DNA of 64,000 bases from assembly GCA_903813345.2 (NCBI GenBank), contig CAIIXF020000008.1, positions 35,302,867 through 35,366,866 of the forward strand, given 5' to 3'. Shown here piece by piece: positions 1-11,583 of the stretch. The notes under the pieces were generated by a model that was given only the letters and a program-made list of their open reading frames with translations, was not told where the DNA came from and did not search any database. Positions within the stretch are counted from its first letter, which is position 1; every line of letters starts with the position of its first letter. This stretch comes from Owenia fusiformis (lineage: Eukaryota > Annelida > Polychaeta > Sabellida > Oweniidae). A program made the translations under genes and the position numbers.

Positions 1-275
1 TGTCCACAAGACATTTTATGGCTTATGAAGCTTTTGATTGTTCAGGGTACATTCTAAAGCTAGCACATATGTTGATTTCATGTAAAGATGTTCTCAAGAT
101 GAAGAAAAAATATTTTTGTCTCATAGAACATTGCCTCTAGTTCCCAAAACATTGTTTTTATTATTGCAAAAACATCGTTTTTGTTCCCAAACACTGTTTG
201 GTGAGTTTCAAAAATATTGTTTTTGTTCTCAAAACATTGTTTTTTTTTGCAAAAACATTGTTTATTTTGTTACAG
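1..275 (+). other. WDR43 intron (partial) with a degenerate short repeat
   Basis: This stretch lies upstream of the first visible WDR43 exon and is intronic. From about 130 to 270 it carries a degenerate repeat of the type AAAACATTGTTTTTGTTC, about five copies. The intron ends in a T-rich tract and CAG at 273-275. I see no snoRNA here. Confidence 0.6.
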
Positions 276-3200
276 CCATTTAACACAAAAGATGAAGATG
301 TTTGTACGTGCCTTATCCGAGAGGACCCCTCTCTGTCCCAAGTGTCAAGTGAAGAAAGTGTTAATAAGGTAAGACCACTATTCTTCTTCATAGAGATCCT
401 TGTGCTGATTTGCTAGTGAATAAGCATGAGGCGGTTTCAACAATCCTATTCAGTCAAGTTCGGTTCGGACAAGCAAAATGACATTTTGGGATACAACTCT
501 TATTTTGGTTGTAAACAAACATTTTTAAACATTCTTATTTCAGATAACAATAATGGTTAATATAGAAAAATAGGCCCTTTAGTTGAAAACTAGTTACAGG
601 CTATAAAAATTCTCACTGTTGCTATGATGACCAACTTAGGACACTTCTGATCCTTTGTGATTATAAAAACCAAGCGTTACCAATTTCTGAGCAGCTAAAA
701 TGGTACAACTAATGCTGTTTATTGTTTTGTATTCTAAAGATGCAAAAGTTCGGCAATGTATCATTAAAGAGGGAAGGGATCTAATAGTAGTTTTAACCAG
801 TTTACTGTTATTAATCTTAAAACAGGTGAAGCAACCAGGAATTAGTGAAGACATGACAACACTTGCACCTGGCAACCTGTTACCAAGGGAACCTACACAA
901 ATGGAGGCTGGAAAGAGAAAAAAACGAAAGAAGTCTGATCCGAAAGAGGTACAAATAGAAAAATTATTTAATAAGTGTACATATTTATGAACAAAAAGCA
1001 ATGCTATCTGCCATGATGACCAACTTAGGACACTTCTGATCCTTTGTGATTTTAACAACCAAGCGTTACCAATTTCTGAGCAGACTAACATTTAAGCCAT
1101 TGTACTGAACATTAAGGTGACAAAAATTGTAAGATTAACTTTTTTCAAATAATTTTGATTATGATTTCGCCTGATGACTGTGACACAGTTTTATGTATCG
1201 TCATGTCTTGAACATCAACGCTAACCATTTGAATAAAGATGTTATTCAGTGAATTCTTGAAGTTCAGAAAATATTATGCCCTGGGAAGGATATACTTCAC
1301 TGGAGTAGTACATTGTAAAAAGAGAACTTTCTCAGTCACATATGTTCTGTGTTTCACTCAAATCATTCAATTGCTCCTAATTCTTACTCTTTGTAATATA
1401 ATCTCTAAAAATATTGTGTTACAGTTGACGATTGAGGATCGTATTCAAGCACTAGGGCTGGCACAAAGTGGAGATAAACCTTCGGGCAGTGACCCACCCA
1501 CAGCAAGTACCCTAGTGCATCTGCTCATTCAAGGTCTACAGAGCAAGGATAAGAAAATATTAAACGTAAGTGAATATCTCTTGGGTCTATGTACTATGGT
1601 CTGTATACTATGTTCTGATCTGATTTTTATTAAATGGTGACATTTGTTACAGTCTCCAACTTTTTTATGGCGGCAGTTGAACTTTTTTATGGCGGCAGTT
1701 GGTGTGAAGCGTCTTTAACAAAAGGCGGGTGGTCACATTTTGTCTGCAGTTTAGTGTAGACTCAATCTATTTGTTGCGATGATGACCAACTTAGGACACT
1801 TCTGATCCTATGTGATTTTAACAACCATGCGTTACCAATTTCTGAGCAACGTCAACCAATTGTGATAAAAACTGTATCAATTGAAATCTTAATATTGTTT
1901 GACAACGTAATGCCTTCATTATGTCAAATCTAAGTTAAAAGCTGTTATATTTATTATTATCAAATATTAGCTATATTTTTATGGATATTTTCTGATTGAT
2001 TTTAGACTGTGCTCCAAAATAGGAATGATGTTATAGTTCGCAATACTGTGAAGCGCCTACCCTTACCTGCCATTATCCCCCTTGTAAATGAGCTCACTAG
2101 AAGACTACATGGGCATGCTACTAGGTAAGTTATGAGATAGTGCTAGTAGGGAGATCTTGTGTATGCTACTAGGTAAGTTATGAGATAGTGCTAGTAGGGA
2201 GATCTTGTGTATGCTACTAGATAAGTTATGAGATAGTGCTAGTAGGGAGATTGTGTGTATGCTACGTAGGTAAGTTGAGATAGTGCTAGTAGGGAGATTG
2301 TGTGTATGCTACTAGGTAAGTTATGAGATAGTGCTAGTAGGGAGATTATGTGTATGCTACTAGATAAGTTATGAGATAGTGCTAGTAGGGAGATTATGTG
2401 TATGCTACTAGGTAAGTTGAGATAGTGCTAGTAGGGAATATGCCTCATAAAATCAGACCATGTTTCAAGTGAAACAGAAAGATGCTATGAGTATCAGAAT
2501 GATTTTACGCCCATATGTGTTATTTTATGATATAAAGCGAGTATATACAATCCACATAATATGCTATAGTGATGAAAGTGTTTAGTATGATACCCAGTGA
2601 TTATACACATCACTTGCTACTATCACCATCTGAATGGCATTATACAAGGGCCGAGCAATATATTCACTACTTTTTGCTCTCAAATTGTTAATAATAAAGT
2701 ATCTTACCTGAAATTTTCCAAAATAATAGAAAAAACATTTTTCTGTAATATCACCAAATGTGCATTTATTTGGTTACATCCGTAATATTTTACATGGCAT
2801 TGAATATTGGTTGATAGTGACCACCGGAGCTGACATTTGTGACAATGTTCCAGAAAACAACTTTTTTATACAAAATGTCCTTTTTGTTAATTAAGACAGT
2901 TACTCCTCATTCCATGCCTCATTCTCAAAATAGTGTCCATCTGCAGCTATGCATTTTCTACATCGGGAAAGCCAGTCTTGATAGGCCTGTTGCAGTCCGT
3001 TTCCATTTCCATATAGGTCTTTTAGGGCCTTATGGATGGCCTCAACCACTTCTTCACGGTCACCAAACCTCTGCCCGCGTAGCTCATTCTTCAGTTTGCC
3101 GAAAATTTCAAAGTCGCACAATGCAAGGTCTGGACTGTATGGTGCATGATCAAATTTTTCAATGTTTAGAGCTGCTAATATATCAGTTACCTCATGGGCC

Positions 3201-6200
3201 CTGTGTGATGGAGCATTATCTTGATTATATATCATATGGTTGATCAATACTGGGCGCTTTTTACGAACTGCATCCATGAAGTTCTTGCTTCTTGATGCAA
3301 CTCAGGAAGGAGAGTCTCCCTTTTGTGATGCATATGCGGATCAATTGTGACCTCTTTATTCTTTGAAAAGAACATCTATGACATCACAAACATTGTTCTG
3401 AATATTGGATCAATGTCCAGTAAACAATGTATATCTCTTGACCAAAGCCACATGTAGAACATCATTGAAATATTCTCTTGGGAATATGTATTGATAGTAA
3501 GACAAGATTATAAAAATGAGAGCAGATTCATTTCCCATTCAATGACTGTTTGATTGTAAGTATGGTATTACTATTAATAAGCAAATATATTTGTTTTCAT
3601 TCCAGTGGTCATACAGTGCTGAAGTGGTTGAAAACAGTACTTGTTAGCCATACATCATACCTAATGTCAGTAAGTAATTCACTTTTATCTCTCCAATATT
3701 CTACATTTATTCTATGAATACCATTTTCTCTGGGAAAAAATCGTTAAAAATAAAATTGATTTTTCCCAGTCCTGTATTCATTCCTATATTCAATTCTGTT
3801 TATCGCTAAAATCCTATTTTCAATCCCATATTTGTCCAAATCCCATATCCAATCCCTTACTCAATCCGGTATTTGCGAAAATTCATTTTTCTTCATGTTT
3901 AAGTCAATTCCTGATTTCATCTCATACGATTCCATATTTATTTAGAATCATTGAATTTTATTTAATTGCTTCTATGGCAAACATGCCTTCATCAAGTCAT
4001 TAAAACCTTTAAAAGTTTTGGAATCATACTGAAGTGAGGATCGAGAGCGGATTGAGCAATTTTCGTGTTCGTCTAAGTGTTTTCATTGTTTGCCCAACTG
4101 CTCGACTAATCAGGGTGTTCATGGATCAGGATTTAAGAATCGTCAATATAAGAAGTCAAACAGGATTGATTTAAAAACTGATTTGGTAAAGAATGCATCT
4201 CTTGAAGACTTTTCATTGGTCTGTTGTGAATCTTTGAATCATGATTTTCAGATGGATCGTATATGTATCAGGTTATGAGGTACTGCTATAGTGATGAAAG
4301 TGTTTAGTATGATACCCAGTGATTATACACATCACTTGCTACTATCACCATCTGAATGGCCTTCAATGACCTCTAAATTTTGTCAACATAAAGAATAAAC
4401 AATTTAAAACCTGAGATTGACATAATGGGTTGACCCAACCCGTGGAGCAATTAACTGCGTTTAACTGTCCTGGACTGGACCCATCTCTTGAGAATGCATG
4501 CCAAAACTTGAGTGTATGGAATTGAGCAAGGGTAAAAATAGTGAAAATTGACTGAGTTTCCAGTTTTATCTCACTTTTAAGTTGCTATCAAAATATAATG
4601 TTGTGTACCATTGTAGCTCATTTTCATCCCACCCAACAAAGGCTGAGGGGGTTATAAGAAAGCCGTTTGTCCGTCCATTCTTCCGTCCGTTTCTTTGTAT
4701 AATTACATTTCATTGTATTGTTTCAGTTCCCAGATGTTGTAGAGACGTTTAGCAGCATGTATCAAATGATGGACGCCCGGGTGTCAATGTTCAGTAACAT
4801 ATCTAAACTACAAGGCAAGCTGGACCTCATGTTATCTCAGGTAAAGTGGTTTATTCAGTATAACCTCAGTGTATAAACTCAGTGTATTGAGCAAATGGAC
4901 TTTCAGGTTGGTGCAAGCCTATTATCAGAATCTCATGCGGGTGCTGCGCCCACTTGCTTTAATGCTGGGGAAATCACTGCACCTAGCTCTGTAACACTGT
5001 AACACCTCTTTAATACTCAAATTGAACATTATTTTTATTTCCATATGCATTTTATGCAAGAATTAACAAAGATGCAATAAGAAAAAAGTAGGAATAAAGA
5101 ACCTACTGTATTGTAGTGATGAAAGTGTTTAGCATGATACCTTGTGATTATACACATCACTTGCTACTATCACCATCTGAACAATGTCTATTTGATGTTA
5201 CAAATTCACTCCACTCATATAGCAGTTAAAGGATTGATTGCTTTGATATTTCGTGTATATTTTGTGTTCCTCCTGTGGCTAACTGGTATTTTCGTTATAA
5301 GTAAGGACAATCCTCAACTTTCTGAGATTTTGTTTAACTTTAGGATCATATTAAATTTCACCATGATTTATCTTTGACTCACTGGGAGTCCAATTTTGGA
5401 CTCATCTATTTACTCACTAGTATTCCCAGCTCATGAAAATTATCAGTTCTTGTTCAAATAATTTCTCGTTAAATCATGAGGCTTGGAATTGTCAAGGTTG
5501 TAAATTTATTCCTGTTTTTTTTTGTGTATTCTAGGTGACATCACAGGGTGGCAGCGGTGAAGAGGAATCTGGCACCCCAACCTCTCATCAGCCATTGTTG
5601 CTGTATCAAGAAGGTATGAGTAATTTATGTGTTTCATCGTTCAACTTGACACTGAATGCTGAATAGCCAAAATGTAATGTTTCAAACTTATAGTGTGCAA
5701 AAAATAATTCAAATCTACAGTAATACTTTGTTTATGAACAAACACTGAACTTTGATTTTTGGCATCTTAAAAGCTTTATTATAGGCCAGTTTCCCCAGAA
5801 ATGGTTTTTCTAAATGTGAACTGTAATGGAACCACATTTAAATATGATTATGGTCACACTGTTGACAGTCTTGGTGAAATAATGTTTATTTCAATATGTT
5901 TTAACCCTACTGCCTATACAAACAAAATCAGAAATGCTGATTGTTGGTGTACCTTTTGCTTGAATGATTTGAAAAATCAACATACATTGAATACAGCCTC
6001 TCACCAACAAAAAGTTACTATGTTAATCAATAACTATTAAAATTTCTGTATGTAGTGAGTTATCTTTCCAATGTTAATTTGTGTTTACAGAGTCTTCAGA
6101 TGAAGAGGATGCCATGCTAGAAGACATCGTAGTTAGCCACTCAGAGTCAGAGGTAAGATAACATTACAGTAACACCTATCTAATTCAAAACACCTCTGGG

Positions 6201-7075
6201 ACCAGCCAAAGGTGTTTGGCAGGTGTTCACATTTCAAATTTTATATGTCCCCACCAGAAATGATGACCTATTGTTATTGTTTCCAACTTTTTTTGTGGAT
6301 GGTGTTCGGCAGATTGTCTGTAATGAATAGCGGGGGGTGATATTTTGCATGTTATTTGCATGTTAATGTCTTGGTTGATATGTGAGTCCTTGAAAGATAA
6401 TAAAATTGGCACAGAGAAAAAATGGTCACATTGAGGGGTGTTTGAATTAGATAGGTGTTAATGGATATACAGGTTCAGTGTTCAGGTTTTACTGTAGTCT
6501 TGCATCAAGCTTCTTATTTACCATATGCCCCTGCTTGTGTTAGAGAGGATGGTTCCCAGGGAAATCAGGGATTGATGCAAGACTATACAAAATGTAAATA
6601 ATATGTTGTAGTGATGAAAGTGTTTAGTATGATATCCAGTGATTATACACATCACTTGCTACTATCACCATCTGAACAACTTTATATCCCTGCATTCTAT
6701 TTGTTAAAATGAATACAGAGTTGAAATTTACAAATTACCGATTACAAAACTCCTCACCACAAAGAAAAATTACTTAAAAATTATTTGTCGATATTTGATA
6801 CAGCCCTCTGCCTCTGTCCAGTAGGTATCTGATTCTATATTTTCCCGGTTCATTTTGCAGATTGATATCTCAGGTACTAATGATCTTATAGAAGGGGTGA
6901 TCAATAAGTAATGGACTATTTTTTACTGTTTCAGGACAACTGGGAAGAATTATCAGATGATGACCGGAATGCAATGGACGTTGAGAATGATCAAGGAAAA
7001 GAATCAGAGGATGATTCGGACAATGAAGATATTGTAGAAAATGGCAACTCCTCCAGTGAATCTGATATGGAATAG
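276..7075 (+). CDS. WDR43: WD repeat-containing protein 43 (UTP5 homologue), C-terminal nine exons
   Basis: WDR43/Utp5 is a nucleolar subunit of the t-UTP/UtpA part of the small-subunit processome and is needed for pre-18S rRNA transcription and processing. Nine exons join in frame: 276-368, 826-948, 1425-1565, 2006-2124, 3606-3669, 4727-4840, 5535-5613, 6091-6152 and 6935-7075. They give the last 311 residues, ending at TAG 7073-7075. The WD40 propeller must lie upstream of the window; the human protein is about 677 aa. Exon 2 carries a basic KRKKRKK stretch typical of nucleolar proteins. Exons 3-6 form the helical Utp12 domain (LVHLLIQGLQSKDKKIL, later VLKWLKTVL and LMSFPDV). Exons 7-9 are the acidic Ser/Glu/Asp tail. 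All introns have GT-AG borders with matching phases. The family assignment comes from remembered similarity to human WDR43. The snoRNAs in its introns support it, because human WDR43 hosts SNORD53 and SNORD92. Confidence 0.9.
619..694 (+). ncRNA. Box C/D snoRNA, family A, copy 1 (intronic)
   Basis: It lies in the WDR43 intron 369-825. Box C ATGATGA is at 624-630, box D' CTGA at 647-650, a C'-like TGTGATT follows, and box D CTGA is at 687-690. TGC/GCA flanks can close a terminal stem. The element before D' (CTTAGGACAC) is complementary to a conserved large-subunit rRNA segment that I recall as GUGUCCUAAG, so it probably guides a 2'-O-methylation there. Vertebrate WDR43 also hosts C/D snoRNAs. 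Confidence 0.85.
1008..1083 (+). ncRNA. Box C/D snoRNA, family A, copy 2 (intronic)
   Basis: It lies in the next WDR43 intron (949-1424). Box C ATGATGA is at 1013-1019 and box D CTGA at 1076-1079. The guide element upstream of the internal CTGA is identical to copy 1. Differences are confined to the linker after the C'-like box (TTTTAACAACC instead of TTATAAAAACC). This points to purifying selection on the guide or to recent duplication. Confidence 0.85.
1774..1849 (+). ncRNA. Box C/D snoRNA, family A, copy 3 (intronic)
   Basis: It lies in the WDR43 intron 1566-2005. Box C ATGATGA is at 1779-1785 and box D CTGA at 1842-1845. It has the same D' guide as copies 1 and 2. The D-side region differs by one base (CCATGCGTT for CCAAGCGTT). 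One copy sits in each of three consecutive introns. Confidence 0.85.
2115..2440 (+). repeat. ~48-bp minisatellite that duplicates the 5' splice site of a WDR43 exon
   Basis: About seven tandem units run from the end of exon 2006-2124 into the intron. Each begins TGCTACTAG(G/A)TAAGTTATGAG. The unit therefore contains the last bases of the exon plus the donor. Five of the seven keep AGGTAAGT. Two have ATAAGT, so the donor GT is lost. Confidence 0.85.
2561..2640 (+). ncRNA. Box C/D snoRNA, family B, copy 1 (intronic)
   Basis: It lies in the WDR43 intron 2125-3605. Box C GTGATGA is at 2569-2575 and box D CTGA at 2630-2633. ATGC/GCAT flanks can form the terminal stem. The 16 bases before box D (TTGCTACTATCACCAT) can pair, with one G-U, with the conserved large-subunit rRNA segment that I recall as GGUGGUAGUAGCAA, so the likely role is guiding rRNA 2'-O-methylation. 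A C'-like GTGATTA lies inside. Confidence 0.85.
2885..3420 (-). mobile_element. Mariner (DD34D) transposase remnant in a WDR43 intron
   Basis: On the minus strand, 2900-3277 encodes the C-terminal half of a mariner transposase. It has the block DNAPSHRA and then the block YSPDLALCDFEIF. The two catalytic Asp are separated by 34 residues, the mariner spacing, and the end reads WLSRCRKCIAADG. Upstream on that strand the homology continues with broken frames to about 3420. The N-terminal HTH half and clear TIRs are missing, so it is a dead fragment in antisense orientation to WDR43. Confidence 0.85.
4283..4360 (+). ncRNA. Box C/D snoRNA, family B, copy 2 (intronic)
   Basis: It lies in the WDR43 intron 3670-4726. 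Box C GTGATGA is at 4291-4297 and box D CTGA at 4352-4355. The body is identical by eye to family B copy 1, including the flanking ATGGC after box D. Confidence 0.85.
5108..5186 (+). ncRNA. Box C/D snoRNA, family B, copy 3 (intronic)
   Basis: It lies in the WDR43 intron 4841-5534. Box C GTGATGA is at 5116-5122 and box D CTGA at 5177-5180. It differs from the others only in the middle (AGCATGATACCTT for AGTATGATACCCA). The D-box guide is unchanged. Confidence 0.85.
6604..6680 (+). ncRNA. Box C/D snoRNA, family B, copy 4 (intronic)
   Basis: It lies in the WDR43 intron 6153-6934. Box C GTGATGA is at 6611-6617 and box D CTGA at 6672-6675. The guide element before box D is identical to the other three copies. 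The intron 5614-6090 is the only complete WDR43 intron in the window without a recognisable snoRNA. Confidence 0.85.
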
Positions 7076-7124
7076 TGCCATGTTCTCACCAATTAGTTGG
7101 GACTCCATTCCTGTTGTGCATAGT

Positions 7125-7430
7125 GCTTTGGGGACCAACTGTGTGGTCTCTGATGATTATGGGTCAATTTGTGTGGCCCATGGTGATTATGGGTCAAACT
7201 GTGTGGTCTCTGATGATTATTGGTCAAACTATGGTGATTATGGGTCAAACTGTGTGGTCCATGGTGATTATGGGTCAAACTGTGTGGTCCATGGTGATTA
7301 TGGGTCAAACTGTGTGGTCCATGGTGATTATGGGTCAAACAGTGTGGTCCATGGTGATTATGGGTCAAACTGTGTGGTCCATGGTGATTATGGGTCAAAC
7401 AGTGTGGTCCATGATGGTTTTGGTTTAAAC
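7125..7430 (+). repeat. 30-bp minisatellite in the WDR43 3' UTR
   Basis: About nine units of 30 bp (core TGTGTGGTCCATGGTGATTA plus TGGGTCAAAC) lie just after the WDR43 stop. Because 30 is divisible by 3 and the unit has few stops, long open frames appear on both strands. These encode only the repeat and are not genes. Confidence 0.9.
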
Positions 7431-7529
7431 TATGGAGTCCCCAATTATTGGAAAGGATACCTGGTGGTGGTCATTTGGCCAAATATTACATGTAATTTTC
7501 AAAGAACGATGGGGTGGCCCACTTTCTTC

Positions 7530-7535
7530 AATAAA
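7530..7535 (+). terminator. Candidate polyadenylation signal of WDR43
   Basis: AATAAA occurs about 455 bp after the WDR43 stop codon. It is the first good hexamer beyond the 3' UTR minisatellite. Cleavage position is not visible. Confidence 0.35.
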
Positions 7536-7619
7536 TTATCCTACTTACACATGTCTAGGAAAAAAACAAACACATTCATACTTTTCTACCTACTGGCGTT
7601 TGTAGTAAAAGGGTGAACC

Positions 7620-8383
7620 ACCAAAAAATCTAGAGACAATGAAATGTGACTATGAATCTGCAAACCTTCTTATGAGGTGGTAACATCAAAGGAAAGCATG
7701 GAAAAAGTATTGCGATATTTTAGGTTGAAACCTCTTATATAAGCCTTCGTAGACTGGATATTTATGACTTGAAATGAATATTCAATAGTAGGCCAGTATG
7801 AATAAGACTAAGACTTGTAAAATACAAACTATGCAATATTGAGTTCGATTCTTCACATGCAAATGTAGAAATATATGCAACATAAATCGAAGACTGGGGT
7901 AATTTAGATGATATAGTGAGTAAAATGGGTCACCCCTTAAATAAAAAGTTTATATGAATATTGAATAAGTTGGGTCTTCCAACAAGATGTTTTTAAGTTT
8001 TTCAAAGAATGAGAAACATTCAATACGAATATAATTTCAGTTATTCTCTGTTACGTACACATATACAAGAAGTGAGTACATTAAGAAGTAACACGATCCT
8101 GTTGATTCGAATTGAATTGCATGTTTTGAAACCAGCTAGGAAATAAAAATTAAAAAAAACTAATATAGGAACTGAAGGAAGAAATCATTGTCCAGTTCCA
8201 ACATTGTATGTTATAAGAATTTAATGCTATGTAGGTCAAAACTGGATTCGTTTGAGAATTGGATTTTTTATTAACATGCTGGAATGATTAGAATGCCTCC
8301 TCTCCTATGTAAGGAGTGCACATAATGATCTGCTAAGGAGATTGGATGTGTAGTTTGTACATATTAAAGAAGGTTACCAATTA
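7620..8383. other. Intergenic, no gene seen
   Basis: AT-rich sequence between the WDR43 3' end and the foldback element. I see no coding region, RNA gene or clear repeat. Confidence 0.5.
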
Positions 8384-9411
8384 TCACGCCCGGTGATCGT
8401 GAAAATGGGACGGAGGGGGGGAGCAGGCAATTTCCGATAGAAAATTCAACAAATCTGGTAAAATTATTTTTCAAGACAGAGTTTACGATTGAATTGCAAA
8501 TTGAATAAGCGCACGGTATGATAAAATATGTTAGGTATTCTAGGATTATTTTTCAACCGATACTATTTTAAGATATAAGATCTATTAAAAAAGGCGCAAC
8601 GCAACCAACGTGCAAAAGTCAAAGATTTTGCTATAAATCAAGCAACAATGGACTACACGACCTGTAATAAATACTTGTAAGTGATGTTATCATAACTAAA
8701 TTAATGTCATTGCTGAATTTATAAAATAAGTTTCCATACGTAAAATAAAAAATAATCGAAAATAATTAAAATGGGACGGAGGGGGGGAGGGGACGGAGGG
8801 GGGGGGGAGTAATAATTCTATAAAGTGAAACAACTTCACACGAATTCTTGTATTTGAAAAAAGAACTCATTAACTTAGTAAGAAACTGGATGATATACCC
8901 CTGGAGACTGAAAAATGGGGACATTTGGAGTAAAAGGACTTAAAGTCGCGAAACATCTCTAATCATGTCTTATATACATATTGCTCCCCCCCTCCGTCCC
9001 CTCCCCCCTCCGTCCCAAATTCATTATTTTCGATTGTTTTTTATTTCACATATGGAAACTTATTTTATAAATTCAGCAATGACATTAATTTAGTTATGAT
9101 AACATCACTTACAAGTATTTATTACAGGTCGTCCAGACCATTGTTGCTTGATTTATAGCAAAAACGTTGATTTGTGCCTGTTGATGGCCTTGCGCCTTTT
9201 TTAATAGATCTCATACCTTAGATGCGTATCGTTTCAGAAAAAATCCCAGAAAACCTAACATATTCTACCATACCGTGCGCCTATCCATTTAGCAATTCAA
9301 TAGTAAACTTTTTCTTGAAAAAATAAATCTTCCAGATTTGTTGAATTTCATAGCAGAAATTGCCTGCTCCCCCCCCCCCCTCCGTCCCATATTCACGATC
9401 ACCGGGCGTGA
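8384..9411. mobile_element. Foldback-type DNA element with ~425-bp inverted arms
   Basis: The left arm (8384-8808) and right arm (about 8984-9411) are reverse complements with a few mismatches and small indels, around a spacer of about 175 bp. Both ends read TCACGCCCGGTGATCGTGAA in inverted orientation. TTA flanks both sides (8381-8383 and 9412-9414), a likely target duplication. Purine runs of the type GGGACGGAGGGGGGG sit near both edges of each arm. No transposase is encoded, so it is non-autonomous. The superfamily is unclear. Confidence 0.9.
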
Positions 9412-10239
9412 TTATGAACAATTGTGGAATAATGAAATTCATTTCTTCGGGGGGGAGGGAGGGGGTGAATAATGATTTTTTAAAGGAACAGTTTATTTTA
9501 TAGATAGTACTATTTAAACGAAAGTCAAATTTTAAACATTTGAATATCTTGGGTATGAGGAAAACAAAATTACTTACAAATGTTGATAATTGGCTAATTG
9601 GACGCCATGCCTAATAACATGTACATGAATGATGATTACATGTAATGATAACATGGTAACATGTATGCTAATAAAGCGATCAGGTTAAAATAAAAAGCTA
9701 TTTTTATGAACTGAAAACACTGGCCTTGTGTCATTTAAAAATGGTTAATAATTGAGGTATTGTAATAATTAATGGTACTGGCCCATTGTCTCATTCCAAG
9801 ATCAGTTGGGTTTGGTTCATAACAACATTTGTCTGATATAGAATAGAGTTATTGTAGAGGTTTGATACACAAAAGCCATGGGATATTAGATCAGGATCTC
9901 CTGAATTTCCTTTGCACCCATGTGTATTCAAAGGTTTTTGTCGCACTTGAAATGATATATTTTTGTTCCTATAATGGGCATAATCGCGGGTGACAGGAGA
10001 AATCTTTCCACCAAGATGGCAAGAAAATATCATTTGTTTAGCTTGAAATTAAAGGAAGAATGTAATTTAAAAGATATTAACGTTAAAACCTAACATAAGA
10101 GGGTTTGTCAATTCTTTCCATAGATGCTATTGCAGTATTGAAGGATGACCATTGACCAAACAGTTCCTGCCGCCCAGGAAGTTAGTTACAGATGTTCCCC
10201 AGACAGGCAGTGTTCGTTTTTACATCGCGCATGTATATA
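9412..10239. other. Intergenic, no gene seen
   Basis: AT-rich DNA. It has a short G-rich run near 9450 and nothing that I can interpret. Confidence 0.4.
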
Positions 10240-11208
10240 CAGAGTGTCTCAAAAAATGTTACACTCACAAAAAGTGCAATATCTTTCATAATTTTGACTT
10301 TTCCCTAAAATATACTTTGGATACCAAAAGACAAATCTTTCTCGAATAATTTGACACCATCAAATTCAAAATCTGTCATTAATTGGCTCCACATGACAGC
10401 TTTTAGTGTCCCATGGTAAAATCTGACTTGCGCCAACTTCTAAGTGATTGGATTGACCAAATGACAAAAGAGGAACAGTTTCTTTAATATTTAACTTTCT
10501 TCTGAGTAGAAGCTTGACCTTAAACTGAGCCATTATGTAATTTTCCTATTTGTCTTACATATGATCATTGGGTATAAGACATAAACATGTGGTCCCCTCA
10601 ACATGTTCTCCTAATTAAACTTGAGGTACCCTTGACCATGCGTGCATGAATTGTAATATCACTCTGATTCTATCAATTATTTTTGCAGATGTTCATTTAG
10701 GTCAGTTTGTGATGCTGTAAACCGCTTTCAGAGGCCCTTCAAAAACTCAAGGGTGTAAAGTGGGATGACCCTGGGGGCCAATCCATTGGGTAATTCAATG
10801 CTCTCTAATTTCCAAAGAGTTCTACCAAACGATCTGCCACAGGCCTTTGCACCATCCTGTTGCCATCATAACAAAATTGAACACTGACAATGAAATCTTG
10901 TATTTCTATCCAGGAAAGAAACAACTGGATCATTGATCATATCAAGATATCACTGTCCACAGCATTCACACCAAAAAAGAATTGATCATCACATGTCCAG
11001 CCACTGAGAAGTTGGCGCAAATCAGATTTCACATGGGTCTATAAAATCTGTCCTGTGCAGTCAATCTTGGACGGATTTTGAATCTGATGGTGTGGATTTA
11101 TTCGAGAAAGACTGGTCTTATGGTATCTAAGTATATTTTAGGGGAAAAGTCAAAATCATGAAAGATATTGAACTTTTTGTGAGTGTAACATTTTTTTGAG
11201 ACACACTG
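10240..11208. mobile_element. Non-autonomous TIR element, Tc1/mariner-like ends
   Basis: It is flanked by TA on both sides. The ends are CAGAGTGTCTCAAAAAA on the left and, inverted, CAGTGTGTCTCAAAAAAA on the right. The inverted similarity continues about 140 bp inward and resumes at 10410-10446 versus 10998-11036 (around GCGCCAACTTCT). No transposase frame is visible. TA target choice and the CAGNGTGTCTCA end suggest the IS630-Tc1-mariner group. Confidence 0.75.
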
Positions 11209-11210
11209 TA

Positions 11211-11583
11211 GTAAGGTCATATTTAATGTATAATTGCCTATGGTTCATGGTGTAATGATTTTTGTAAAACAATCACATAGTAAGTACAAGTAGGTTTTTG
11301 GTAACTAAGATGAACCAAAAATAAGCTTGAAGAGGAATGAATTTGTTGTTCACATTTGGAACAATGGTTCAAACACGATTAAAGGCATTAAAGAGACATA
11401 CATGGGAATCGATCTCATCTATGCCTACATACTTTTGGTTCAAAATGTGTCGTCTCTGGTGGCTATTGCGTAAATGGCGTAATGAATCATGTATTAAAAC
11501 TGGGGAACAACGCAAGAATCATTTGCTTTTCAAGCTATCAAGAACTATGGATATACTCTAGAACTTGAATCAAGATTTAGAAG
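11211..11583. other. Intergenic, no gene seen
   Basis: An open frame of 74 codons at 11337-11561 has no recognisable similarity or gene context. I do not call it a gene. Confidence 0.4.

Noticed and set aside
6890-6930. GAAGGGGTGATCAATAAGTAATGGAC next to the WDR43 3' splice site as a mobile-element end
   Set aside because: It resembles a mariner-type terminus, but no inverted partner is present in the intron, so I do not list it as an element.
7041-7616. 191-codon + frame and 117-codon and 101-codon companions
   Set aside because: They are produced by the 30-bp minisatellite in the WDR43 3' UTR. They have no domain, and the start lies inside the last WDR43 exon in another frame.
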